Positions 12,052 through 25,500 of a stretch of 64,000 bases of DNA are shown in pieces. The stretch comes from Brasenia schreberi (lineage: Eukaryota > Streptophyta > Magnoliopsida > Nymphaeales > Cabombaceae). Numbering within the stretch: the stretch's first letter is position 1; each line of letters starts with the position of its first letter. Where the stretch lies: NCBI GenBank assembly GCA_036023115.1, contig JAYKKT010000091.1:33231001-33295000 (forward strand), given 5' to 3'. The notes below the pieces were generated by a model. The model was not told the origin of the DNA and did no database searches. It was given only the letters and a program-made list of their open reading frames with translations. Made by a program: the position numbers and the translations under genes.

Positions 12052-13292
12052 CCTGACAAAAAACATTCCTAAAGGCATACACACATACGTAAGTTCAGCT
12101 GAGTGACTGACAAAGATATACATATATGACAAATGCACGTGTTTAGAATTGCTCCATCTTCAACCTTTACTTTACTTAGGGTAAGGTTTCATTTCTTTGC
12201 CAAAAGAACCAGTTTCTAGGAGAGTAATATCATAGGGTTGATCTCCATCTGCCACTATCACGATTTCAAACATTAATCCAAAATTGAAGAAGAACGATAG
12301 ATACTCTTGGGTTCCCAATCTTGTTATCCAATCTTCAAAGCTACTACATCAGAAGGTCTGGAGTTAGCAAATGCAACACCAAGGTTGACCTTTAAGTATC
12401 TCAAATCTACACTGGCTTGCATGCCTGTCATTGGAGTTACACGTCATGTAAATAATAGGTCAAACTAGATAAAGTTCACGGCCTTTTATCTTCAGCATGC
12501 AAGTAACATTTTTTGTCAGGGGCGTCCAAGACCCTTCTCAGCTTTCTTTCAAGCATGGCAACTATTAGAGTGGACTGCACGTTTCACAAGCCAAATAATG
12601 GCCTGGCCTATAATAGCTGCCCCTTACAAAACCCTTAAAGAATGCAAAAGTACATATTGTTTTACAAATGTGAGCTGACTTGCGTTACACATTTTACTAA
12701 GCTACACAGTATCTCACACACAAACAACCCCACTTCAATTAGCATGTGGGCCCCACAGCTGCATAACACATGTCAAGGCACTGTGGCATTCCACAAACAT
12801 GTTCATAACCTTCATTACCCACAATCAATAATATGGCTCTAACTTTATATTCCCTTTGTACAATCTTAATTGCTTATCTATTCACTATATGACTTAACTT
12901 TAAAATGTGTCATGGATAATGCTACATGTAGATTTTCTATACCACTACTGTTTAACATTGTAGATGCTTTAGATTCTTGTTCCAAATATACAATTTAGAT
13001 CGCATTCATGTTTTATTGTCTGAAGGATTTTGGCAAGCAAATCATATAGACTAACACATGACCGTGCCGTCAGTCCTACTTGTACAAAAAGCACATCATA
13101 CCAAGTTTCCTCACTTTGTTTTCCTTACCTGCATCTTCCCATGTCAGCTCAGCTAAATATATAAGAAACGAACTGCTAACTGAAAAATGACTTTTTAGTG
13201 ATGCTAATTGCAAACAAAGCATTTAAAAGCTGAAGTATATATCAAGTAAGACTTATTTCTCCACCAACAGTTAAAGTACCAGTAGTATGTAC
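12052..13292. other. Intron of the TMEM8-like gene, nothing recognised
   Basis: This is AT-rich sequence between LINE B and the exon ending at 13293. I searched both strands for the next family exon and for transposon motifs and found none. Confidence 0.6.
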
Positions 13293-13397
13293 CTGTAGAA
13301 CATGATATGGGAGAGAACACCAAGTACCAACATCACAAGCATGGTACAATGCGCTTGATATTCCACTTAAGGTAAAGAGAATCCATTCGGCAAATGC
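13293..13397 (-). CDS. Second transmembrane exon with YHACD motif, TMEM8-like gene
   Basis: This exon has 35 codons starting [12 protein letters not shown], followed by [17 protein letters not shown] and ending YHVLQ before donor GTACAT. The S...HxxxD arrangement (YHACD) is the conserved polar signature of the CREST superfamily, proposed there to bind metal. The expected next exon, which begins FMDFW-like in relatives, does not occur between here and position 1. Confidence 0.85.
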
Positions 13398-16300
13398 CTG
13401 AAAGCAAAACAAAAGAGAAACAACTTGACAAATGAAGCTCCAAAAAGGTAGTCCAAAGTTGTAAACACTGAAACCATCACATAAACCAAATGAGAGCTTT
13501 GCAACACTTCCTACAGTAAAAAGGAAGTGCAGAAATCCCAGTCTTCATTAAAACTTCAAATACTAGAATAGGGTGGCCAAAGGAAAGTGCTAAAAGCCCA
13601 GCCAAATTTTGTCCAAATGTGAAGGGCTGAAAAAAGAAATGCTTTCATATTCACACGTGTATACAACATAAGGGTTGATTTGAGAACTTTTTGTACAGAA
13701 ATTAAGAAAATGTAATTGGTAAAATTGAACTTCTTAAAAGAATCCGTGAGGTCAGTTAGTGCAATCTGGGACATACTTTTAAATCAAGGTTTGTAGGTTA
13801 TGTGAGTGTGGGCCCAGCTTTGGCAGTGTAGGCTGTTGACGGCACGGTGACGGTGACACATAAGGACTGGAGGAAACAATTGCAACTTCAGAGGGGAGTA
13901 TTTCACATTCTTCAGTTATCAGCATAAAAGTAACTGTAATGTTTTCAGGCTGTTAGTAGTTAAATAAAGTCTAAAACTGGTCTTCTAAATTCTTGATAAT
14001 TCTGTCCTAAATTGTACACCTTGTAGTTTATGCTTTTGCTGGTCTTATTTGCACATCTTGTTTGCACGAACAGGTGTATGAATAGTAGGCTTATGCATCC
14101 ACAAGATAGACCATACCTTCTGATGTAGTGACCAAAATGCAGGAAGCAGGGAAGCCCCATTTGATATGATAAGAGAAATCGATTGCCATATGTGTCCTAT
14201 ATTTCAGCATTAACAAAAACAATTCAAGTAAAATATCACTTATACGAATGAGAAACAACTATAAAAGATGTTGAAACGAAGGAAACTGGAATAGAGAGAT
14301 CCATGAAACTGAAATTAGATTTACACATCATAATAGTGACTAGTTTGTTTACTACACCAGATGATAATCCAAGGTATAAAAAAGACAAGGGATTGACAAA
14401 AAAGGAATGCTGTCTAAGATTGTAGCCTATACTATTCTCTCTCTTTCACACAAACACACACACAGAGGCATAATGTCTCTGAAATAAAGCAACCTACGTT
14501 ACATTTAAATGGATAACCTTTTATCCTATCTATAAAGAATCAAAAGCTTTTGGTTTGGCTAGGCCCAGGCCCCATTTACAGAGCCATATCACTTTTTGAT
14601 AAACAAAATGAGGCATAAACTCTGATAGCCTCACCTAACAACATAGCCATCTCACTTGACAATCCCATGAGCACCAGGCGACACCTTAAAGAAATTGGTA
14701 CTTACAAACTAGATAGTGTCCCAGAGAGTTTATGCTTGACTTGTATTCTTCAAAAAGAGAAAACGGTTAGGAAGTATTGTAGTTTCGTTAAGCGAAACAG
14801 GAGCTAAATGCATGTGTAAAGGCCATCGATAAGTAAAGGCAATGGTTCATCCACGTTATAGGACGGGAGTTTGACAAGTAAAATGATTCAGGTTTTGTGA
14901 CAACCATGGTAGCTTCTTTTACTAACTGAATTGGTATCTTTAAACTGAAATTACATTACAGTCTAAAAAAGTAAGGTTAAAATGAGACTACCTTTGTAAG
15001 ATACAAGCTCAGTAGAGCAGTCAAAGCCTCCATGGTTGCGATCACAACTACAATAGCTGCAAGACAGAAGGATAAAAAGATGAATATCATGACAAAAAAG
15101 AGACCTCAGAGATATGATACCTCTATGATAATTGACACGCTCAAGCAGAAAACATTTAAACTACTTCGATATCAATCAGAGAATATCCCTAAACATGCAT
15201 AAAAGAAGAGATAGCAGATAAACAAAAAACCCATGGTCAAAGATCAACCTGTATATAGTCAACCCGCTTTCCTCCAAACTTGAGTGACAAGTTCCATGAT
15301 TGTTACAACCATTTGGGCAACCTTCTAGTGTCACAGACATGGTTATCTGCTGTTGGGGATGGTCATTAGATGACTCCCTTAATCCAATATACCAGGTACC
15401 TTCTGCAGCATACAGAATATAAAAGTTTCCCCTTTCTTCTATTAATGATCCCTTTGGTGTCAAAAACATGTTGCCTTTGCTATAGCTTGATCCGTTACTT
15501 TTATAGTCCCACAAATCAATAGAAGGTAAACCACCCAATCTCACATATATTTCATAATTGATTTCAGCATCTGATATTACGTTGACATGTATATTTGCCC
15601 CAGCTGCACCGCCAGGAACATCAACAAGGAAGTATGTCCAAGCAGAGGCTAAATTCTGTAGAGTTGATGAGTTACTTAACAAAGGGATCAGAGGAAACTT
15701 TGATGGCCCTTTCGGTGAATATAGTTCAGCTGGCACGTAATAAGACTCAAAAGGCATAGAGCTTCCCTTCACTACTCTCTGCAGCAAACAAACTTAATTT
15801 AACACAAAACTGTCGTAGACTTTTATTGACCTGTGTGAGATATCAAATTTACAGAAAGACATTTAATGAAAATTCTAACAAGGTAACAAATGTTTTATAG
15901 AAAAAGTTTCTAAAGCACGGACATGTTATACTAAACAAGTAAACGACAGAGTTAACTTTGTCAACAGTAGGGAAGTCTCAATTAATACGGGTAGCAAAAG
16001 AGGCTAAATATCAGGGAAGGTTTCCACTATGGGGTTTAAAACTTTAAATTACAACTTTTCTTAAAGCTTCATGTTGAACCAAGAAAGTTGTCCCGGCTCA
16101 TATGTCAAATAGTTGAGGAATACATACGGTTTGAAACCAAAAGAGCGTGTAAATCTGAAGAACGTTTTGACAAACTTCCAGGTTCAGATGCAAAGTTTCC
16201 AGAGAAGAGTCAACCACACAGAGAAATCTAGAGCTTCATTAAGGGAGCAAAGTATCGCATACCTGAAGCACATGACTTTCCCATTTACAGCCTTCTCCAC

Positions 16301-18853
16301 CCTTTGCCTCAGGACACCCATATACTTGCCACTCGAGAGAAAAGCAAACTAAAGAACTTCTGTTCCTGTCTAAGCTTGTCTGGTTAGCAACATAGATCGA
16401 TATGTACCACTTCCCATGTTTAGGGAAATCAATAGTTAATGGAAATAAATTTAGATCAACATCATAATCAGATAAGGTCCTTGATGGTATTGCGTTGTGC
16501 CTAGCAAGACATCTTATTTGTATTCCACTGTCTTTGATTGAGCCAGTAATGTTGTAAGTCAGATTTTGGGCAGAAGAGCCAAATTTTGCATACTTAACAG
16601 AAAGCTTCACCTGGACTGTCATACTTGCTAAGTCTAACGAGTATAGTTTTACATCACCAACACCAAGGCATTCTGAATCCTTAACATCCTTGCACATAAC
16701 AAAATTTTCACCAGTTTCCAGCATATAAAAGGATGGAGGTTTTTCCCTATAAGGGAAAACCTGCAAGCTTCGCTCATATAGACTTTTCTTGTATAGAGGA
16801 TCCGTATTGCCTAGCATCTGCCCGGATTTCAAGTGATGGTCATTCTGTAGTTCCAAATCTAAGAGGCTCCTTGAATGCTGGGTATTATTAGATAGAGCAC
16901 AAGAAATCACATCAAGTGTTTGGTTGCAGTATGGACCCCCTAACGATGGAATTTTGCACCCTGATACAGTCAAGTTGTTGTGAAATGAATATGTAGGGCC
17001 TCTGTTAATCTGCAACATGAAACAATAAATCCACATCAATATGCAAAACCAACTTAACGTGAAAGACACTTTAAAACATTACTCACGTTAAAATTACAAC
17101 TGAGGTGGAGTGAAAAATGCATAATCTTACCATCTTTGACTGAGTTCTCATAGGTCCAATGCCATGGAAAAACCCAAAATATAAGACACCAGGATATACC
17201 TATAAAGTATTACACATAACATAATGAATACATGGGATTACTTTAATGATTTTTCTAAATACCAAAAGGGAAAGAAAGTCGCAGTGAAGGAAATAAATAA
17301 GAAAACAAACTTGTTAACACTTTCATAAAGCATAGAAATAGTATTACAGGCATCCATAACAGCCAATAAATCTTTTTACCAAAGTAAGGAACATCAAATA
17401 CCTCTTCAGAAAATCTGACATTTTTTGTAAAATAATCAAATATAAACGTCAATTTACAATAAAAAAATGGCAAACATATCATTCAAAGATTTCAAATACC
17501 AAAGACTTTTACCAGTGACCTGTTCATTTGTCAAGGTGACTGCCATGTTCCTCTGAAAGAAAAAACAGTCCATTATTGACTTGTTTGTGTAAATCCCGAA
17601 ATGCTCACCATTGAAAATGTCAGAAACTGCGATGATGCAAGATTCACACTTTAGGTTAGATCATCATCGATGTCATAAAAAAGCCAAAAAGAATATATAT
17701 ATTTACTTAATCTGCACTTAATTAAGTCCTTGACCACACTAAGTGAAGTTGGCTAGAGGGCACAACAAGAGCACTTCCTAATCCCTCGGACTAAGCAGGA
17801 ATAACTTTAGACTTTGATGGGATATGGCGCATCGGTGTCGGAAAGATTGCACCCATGAAACTATCTAACAAAGTTCTACACTGGCTTTAGGCTACCTAAT
17901 GCAACACAACTTTGATTGGGCTTGGGACTGGCCATGTAAAGTTTGATCCCTCACATAGGTGGAGTTTCAGTCAGTGACTCGGTATTAAATATATCTGAAC
18001 ATTGCAACAAGTAAACGAACCACCCTTCTAAAATATTCATATTAGGATGTTACCAAACTAAACGGAGATTTATGAGTATTACAATCTTCTGTTCAAAGCA
18101 AACCAGATTCAGAAACTCAAACTGAGGAATCATCTCAGTAAAATGTGTATACAGATACAATATATTTTCCAAGACCAGATGTAAATGCAAAGTTGCATGG
18201 CTGCTAAATTTTCTATAATCTTCAGCTCGTGATTATCACAAAGCAAAAGATGCTTTTTGTGTAGGGTCTGTTCAGCTCTAAACCTTTTTGTTGCTCATAG
18301 CATCTTTCCACTGTCACTGTGCACTCCACAAGGAAGAAATTCAAAGAAAAGAACCTTAAGATCAACACTCTTTTCCCAAAAAGTAAAAAAGAAGAAGAAA
18401 CTAGAAAAGTGTAGGGTCTGTTCTAAGGAAGCTTCAGCCCAAACTCCTTTCCCACTTGCTCACAAACAAATGCACCTAAATGTTTAAGACAGCCAATTAT
18501 TGTGATAACCCCAGAAAAAGTATGGGAGTACCTCTCAAATCCAGATCTGAGAATGATGCATCTGGAAGTGGAGGTCTGCCATTTTGATAGCATATCAAAG
18601 GTAATTCTCCCATTGGAAGTTTTCTTAATTTCTCTATACCCTGGTCAACAAAAGCACAAGTAATAAAGCACGCAATTAAGAAAACAATATATTGACACCA
18701 TGTTCTGTGGTTGTGCATTTACTGCATCATATTAAACTACAAGGAAAGTAGTAAGTGCAGAACATGGAGAATTCGAATGTCTCCCTGACTACAGTTTTCA
18801 ACCGGAATATCTCATATATATGTGTGTGCATGTGGGAGAGGGGGGGAAGAAGG

Positions 18854-18896
<43 letters not shown>

Positions 18897-19522
18897 ATTG
18901 TAAACAGAATGAATAAAGTAGAGGTGGATCACTGCAAACATGAAAAAAGAACACATTTTTTATAGAAACAATCATAAGAAGGGGAAGAAGACTCTTGAAA
19001 CTCGTCAGTCAGAAGAAAAATCGAAAACATGATGTATGAGGATGGTATAACCAAATGAGTTTCGAGTGCCAATGAGTGCCTTCACTATTATCTAGTGACA
19101 AAGGCTTGTACATAACATAAGCTGTTGCCAGGCACAAAACACGTAGAGTTGATTGCTCAGCATGAACTTAATAAAGAGTTGCAGACACAAATCACGATAA
19201 GTTGGACATGACCTCAATCAAAATACTATCCCTAACTGCTTTGATGGGCAGTTGGACACTGTCCCTATCCACCCAAAAAGATAAATCATGATTGCAATAT
19301 CAAATTATCTCAGTTAGACTCAAAGATAAGAAGTAAAGATGACAGAGAGAGATGAACAGAAAAAAAATGGTTTTCATCAGTTTCTATCTCTCTCTTATTT
19401 AAAGTTTTTATCTGTTTTTCTTTATAGATGCATTGCTTTTGCCAACACGTACAGTTATTGGTCAATGTGCAAAAAGCTGGTCACATTCTTTTCAGACAAA
19501 ACACGTGCCATATACGCACGTG

Positions 19523-19556
<34 letters not shown>

Positions 19557-22500
19557 TTACCAGATTTACATTTGTCTTCATATTCAATGATATTGAAGAA
19601 AACCAAGGAGGCAAATCAACTGAAAAGCTAGAATGCAAAATGATCAAAATCTAACATAAAATCAGAATTTTTAAATGGAAAAGGAAATCTTAGTGAATGA
19701 TATCAAGAATACTTTGTTCCTAACCATAAGAGCACTAAATCAGCTACTTAAGAATCTTCATTTATGAAAGAAGTGGAAGCAAATTTGTACTCTGAATGTA
19801 GTGTACGCTCTAGAGACCTTCAACTTTGACAACCAACAAAGCCGTCTATTATTTATAGGTTAGAAATGATGAATGGTCAACTGCCAAACTTCTCGAAACA
19901 TGTTTTCAGTTCTAACAACCCACAGGATGAAAATTTATTCACTTTCCATCGTAACAAGAACTAAAAATTGAATAAAAGTAAAACCAATACAATATGTCAA
20001 TAGAAGTTAAATGCATCTTTCCAACAAACTTCCCTAACAATTCATGGTTAATCAAAAGTCTACACTTGATAAAAAAAGAAAGTATTTAACAGTACAACTA
20101 TGAAGAAGCTGAGAGAATTCAAAGTCATGAATGAACATGAACTACCACTACAAACAAATGCAAATATGAACAAGTCAAATGTTGCACTCACAGCTTCCAA
20201 AAAAGGAGATGCCAAGACAAGGATAGGACTACGAGAACATTTCAAGGGAGAAACTGTTGTGAAGAGCAAGTTGACAGAATGTTTAGAGTCTACGCTGTGT
20301 CATGTAATGTCTTTATGTTCAGTTCTATGTAATTAGTGTGAGTTATGTATGGTTTGGATCCCAATGGATCAGATTATGATCCATTGGGACCCGAATCCTA
20401 TTAGTTACTAATTAGGGGCATTTTAGTCTTTTAAGTTAGATTAGTAGTATTTAAAATGTTGTCATTAGGGTTAGTGAGAAGTGATGGCGGCAGCCAAGGG
20501 GTACCGACCTGCACCCTTCTTCATTCCCTCTTGTATTCTTCTATTTTCTTATGAATAAAATATATTTTGGAGGGTCAAATCAACATGGTATCAGAGCCTA
20601 ATCGCAAAGTTTCAACCATAATGAAGTGTTCTCATGTCGATTAAGTGAATTCAGCCAAAATCGTAAGCCTATTTGATTGTTTGGTTTCGTCTACCCAAAA
20701 AGGTTATAAATGCTATGATCCACTAAGAAGAAAGCTATATGTTACAATGGATGTCACTTTTCATGAAGATACTTCATTTTATGATTTATCAGAAGTTGAT
20801 TATTCATCCATGCAGACTCCCTATATCATGCCACTTCCACCAGCGGATGCACATCGTATACATGATGAAGGAGAGGAAGAGATGCCATTTTCTCATGCAG
20901 AAAATATACAAGTGTATACCAGAGAGGAAAGGAAGGTTGTTGTTCCTCAACTATCAATCACTTCTTATCATAATTCCGTCCTAGAATCAGTTCCATATCA
21001 GATTCAGGAAGTCTCTCAGCATTCTAATGATGAGTTGGATGACTTACCTATTGCTATCAAAAAAGAAAAATGAAAAACAGCAAAATATTCCTTGGAAAAA
21101 ATGGTATCTTACTCTAATTATCCCAGAGAATATCAGGTGTTTATTATGAATGCATATTCTAATCTCATACCAAAAACCTACGAAGAAGCAAGACAACATC
21201 CAGAGTGGAAAAGAACAATGGAAGAAGAAATTGCAGCCCATGTAAGGAATAACACGTGGGAACTAACAGATCTACCCGCAGGACGAAAAGCAGTTGGATA
21301 TAAATGGGTATTTTATGTAAAGTATAAGGCTGATGGCAATATAGAAAGAAATAAAAGCTAGACTAGTAGCTAAAGGGTAATGCCAGTCTTTTGGTATAGA
21401 CTATACAGAAACATTTGTTCCTATTGCAAAGATACACTATCAGGATTATTTTGAGTTTGGCAATAAATAAAGGATGACAATTATGGCAATTAGATGTTAA
21501 GAATGCATTCCTTCAGGGTGATCTTTTAGAAGACATTTATATGGATTTACCTCCAGGGTATATAATGGAAAAGACGCCAAAGAAGGTTTATAAGTTAAAG
21601 GAATCACTTTATGGGTTAAAGTAATCTCCACGGGCCTAGTTTGAAAAATTTAGTGATGAAATCATGAAGCTGGGCTTTAAGCAATGTGTCAGTGATCACA
21701 CACTTTTCATCAGATGAGATCACAAGACTATTATATTACTGGTATATGTAGATGACATTATCATTACAAGGGATGATGCTGAAGGTATAACCTATCGAAA
21801 GAAAAGGCTCTATACATTATTTGATCTGAAAGATTTAGGAAGGTTACATTATTTTTTGGGAATAGAAGTAATTAATAAAGAGAATGGATTATTCTTAAGC
21901 CAGAGGAAATATATCCTAGACCTCCTAAAGGAAACGAAAATGGAAGATTGCCGAATATGCTCCATTCCTATAGAAATCCCTACGAGTGATAATCTCAAGC
22001 TGGCAGAACCCTATGAAGATATTGGAAAATACCAAAGATTTATAGAAAAACTAATATATGTAACAATCATAAGACCAGATATCAGCTTTGCAGTTGGATA
22101 TGCAAGTAGGTGGATGCACAGTCCTTCTAAACATCATATGAATACAGTTTTCCATATTATTCAATATTTGAAATCCTCTATCTCGTATGGCTTACTATAT
22201 ACTCCACACCCAACTTTAGATATAGAAATTTACTCCGATGCTGATTGGGTAGGTTCGAAGACTTAATGGAAGTCAACATCAGGCTATGTAATACGTGTTG
22301 GAGGAAATACTGTATCCTGAAAAAAGCAAGAAACAGTTTGTGGTAGCCCAGTCCAGTGCAGAGGCAGAATACCGAGCTATCTCTCTAGGTATGTGTGAGG
22401 GACAGTGAATTATCTCACTCCTAGAAGAAATTGGATTTAAAGAAAACTCTCTGATTACATTCTTTACAGACAATAAAGCTTCCCTGCAAATAGCACAGAA

Positions 22501-25500
22501 TCCAGTCTTCCATGAAAGGACAAAGCACATTGAGATCGATTGTCACTTTATCAGAGAAAAGATTTCCAAAGGAATTTTTAATCTAGTTTATGTTCGCTCA
22601 AAGGATCAATTGGCAGACATTTTCACCAAATCAGCATCAATTAATGGCCTTCAGAAAGCACTGTTACAGTTGAAATCAGTGTTATCCGTATCGCACCGTA
22701 TCGTACGATACGGCCCGTATCGCCCATATCGTACGATACGGGTGATACGCCCAAAAAAAAAAATCAATTTTTTTTTTCAAATTTTTTTTTTCAAAAAAGT
22801 TTTTTTTTTCAATTTTTTTTTGCATGTTTCTGCCCTCTCTTCCCCTCTCTTCACTTCCCTTAAAGGCATCCTCCAATATGCTTATAATTTGGGTTTATAA
22901 TTTCATTTATTTAATAAGAATAATGTATAAAAAAAATTTATGACAAAATCATTTCCCTTTCTATTACAACTTTTAGGTATATTTTTGCTAACAGTTTCTA
23001 ATTTCATAAGATCGTAAACAATTAAAAACATTTAGTTCTCTCGGTTCATTGAGTAGGGATTTCATAATTTCACTATTTTAGGGTTCACGTTACATGACTT
23101 CCATTGAGTTGAACATGATCAATGTGTGTGAGGCTTAACTCAGTGTGTGAAGTGAGAAATGAAGCTCATGCATTAGTTAAAAAGCTAGTCTCCAATAAGA
23201 GAAAAAGGGGACATCATCAAGTAATAATATCACATCATTGAGGTGTCATAGACTCAATAATAAAAGAAATGGAGCTCTTTGTTTTACTCACATATGAAAA
23301 TTAGCAAATATGACAACTACATGTACAAAGATAGCAGTTTGTTAATTTTGATATATTATATGAGTGGATTATGGAAGATAACGAAGAAAATGCACTCCTA
23401 AGTCCTAACTGAAGAAGACATTGCATGAATTAATTTGAAGTGCAACATCATCAAGGAGAAGATGAAGATTATTTAGTTAATGATCCTGATACAAATTTAC
23501 AATATGTAAAATATAAATGTATTTCATTTTTTTATTCAAAATATATAATTTTGGATGCAATTGTTCAATATTAAATGTTCAATTTGTGCTAAACTTTGCA
23601 TTATATGAATTTAAAGCAATTACCAGATTTTTTCAAAATTTTCCAGAATTTTCTTGATTTTTTTCGGATTTTTACTAATTTTATTGATTTTTTAAATAAT
23701 TTTTATAATTTTTTAATATTAAAGTACGATACGATACGATACGCCCGTATCGTGGAGCCCAGCGATACGCGATACGATACGCGTCAGACAACACTGGTTG
23801 AAATTAAAAGTCTTCAGGAGTCAACTTGAGGGGGCGTGTTGTGAAGAGCAAGTTACAAAATGTTTAGAGTCTAGGTTGTGTCGTGTAATGTCTTTATGTT
23901 CAGTTCTATATAATTAGTGCGAGTTATGTAGATTTTGGATCCCAATGGATCAGATTCTGATCCATTAGAACTCGAATCCTATTAGTTACTAATTAGGACA
24001 TTTTAGTCTTTTAAGTTAGATTAGTAGTATTTAAAATGTTGTCATTAGGGTTAGTGAGAAGTGAAAAAACATGGGCAGCAGGTGACGGCAGCCAAGGGGT
24101 GCCGACCTACACCCTTCTTCATTCCCTCTTGTATTCTTCTGTTTTTTGATGAATAAAATATATTTTGGAGGGTCAAATCAACAGAAACCACTATCATGGA
24201 CCTAAATATGGGCTAAACAAGATTACAAGTTATTTTCTAAAACATTTGAAATTGTAAAACATATCGTATAAGAAGACTGAACTTTGACACAATGTTGTGT
24301 AAGAAGACCGATACTGGAGAGTTTGAACTATGATACCAGCATTTGTTGAAGAAACAAACTTGGATCTATACTCATTTGGATATGTTTTAGTTTGGATCCA
24401 AGAGGAGCTACTAGGAAGAATATCTTTAGTATAAGGGTGTTTTAGTTTTTTCATTTTTGAGATTATAGCATGAAAAAGAAAGAGAGAGAGATAGAGAAGG
24501 GAAAGACAATCGGTGGTGACGCCAGGCCCCCTCTTCCTCCTCCCTTATATTTGATATTATGTTAATGTGATTTTTCGAGAAAAATCAACATGGTATCAAA
24601 GCCTAATCGATGGGATTAGTAGTCATTTTTTGTGGACTGGAAGCAGCAGTGGATTGCAGATCGTGTAAGTGTGGTGCACATCAGGTAGTACATATTAGAA
24701 CAATTTGTTGTTATTTGCATACCAGTTGGTTGCACAAAAGTGTTGCAAAAACAAAGGAGGTTGTTTAGAGTAAGGGATGACTATGCCTTATAAAGAAAAA
24801 GTAGTTGACTAGGCAGATTCACTAAGTAGCGAAAACGGAGATGGAAAAAATTATCTACAATGAGTGTGATTTATGTAACTTGCAATTATGGCAAGAGGAA
24901 GGTGGGAGTATTTAATAGGAAAAATTCCTAAGCTAAGCAATGAATGATGATCAGATGGCCCAGAGAAAATGTGTTGGTGAGTGTAATCCATGATTCCAAG
25001 TTTCCAACCTTTATGTAACTTGCGATTGTGGCAAGAGGAAGGTGGAAGTATTTAACAGGCAAAATTCCTAAGCTAAGCAATGATGAATCAAACTACCTCA
25101 AATGGCACAGAGAAAATGCGTTGGTAAGTGTATGGTTGATTCAATCCATGATTCCAACCATAGAAAGTACGTTTATGTTTCTTGAATCAGCTATTGAGAT
25201 ATGAAAAGTAGTTTATGATGCATATGCTTAGAGAAAGAACATTACAAAGAAATATGAAACCATAGAAAAGATTTACAAATGTCATCAAAGAAGAAGACCA
25301 ATTAGTGAGTATTATGCTAAACTCCGAGGTCTCTAGGAAGAGCTATAATTTTTTTTAGAACCAAATATCATACGTGTACAAGGGAACATGATGAGAAATT
25401 CAAAAAACGAAAGGTATTTGATTTATTGTGGGATGGATCATCTGATTTTGAAGTTGTGAAGAATAATATTGTGAGTAGGGAAGAACTTTCACTCCTTAGT

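Larger units (their letters stand above)
20255..24183 (+). mobile_element. Ty1/copia element B, internally deleted, with GAAAC target duplication
   Basis: This plus-strand element has a 5' LTR at 20255-20585, a primer site TGGTATCAGAGC at 20586-20597, a purine tract (TTGAGGGGGCG) before 23837 and a 3' LTR at 23837-24183. The 5-bp target duplication GAAAC lies at 20250-20254 and 24184-24188. Just after the primer site the sequence enters the C-terminal part of integrase ([11 protein letters not shown] at about 20690), so gag, protease and the integrase core are deleted. A hAT MITE (22677-23796) sits between RNase H and the 3' LTR. Confidence 0.93.

Noticed and set aside
20100..20336. Plus-strand frame [17 protein letters not shown]
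   Set aside because: It runs from intron sequence straight into the copia B LTR; no recognised family and no splice context.
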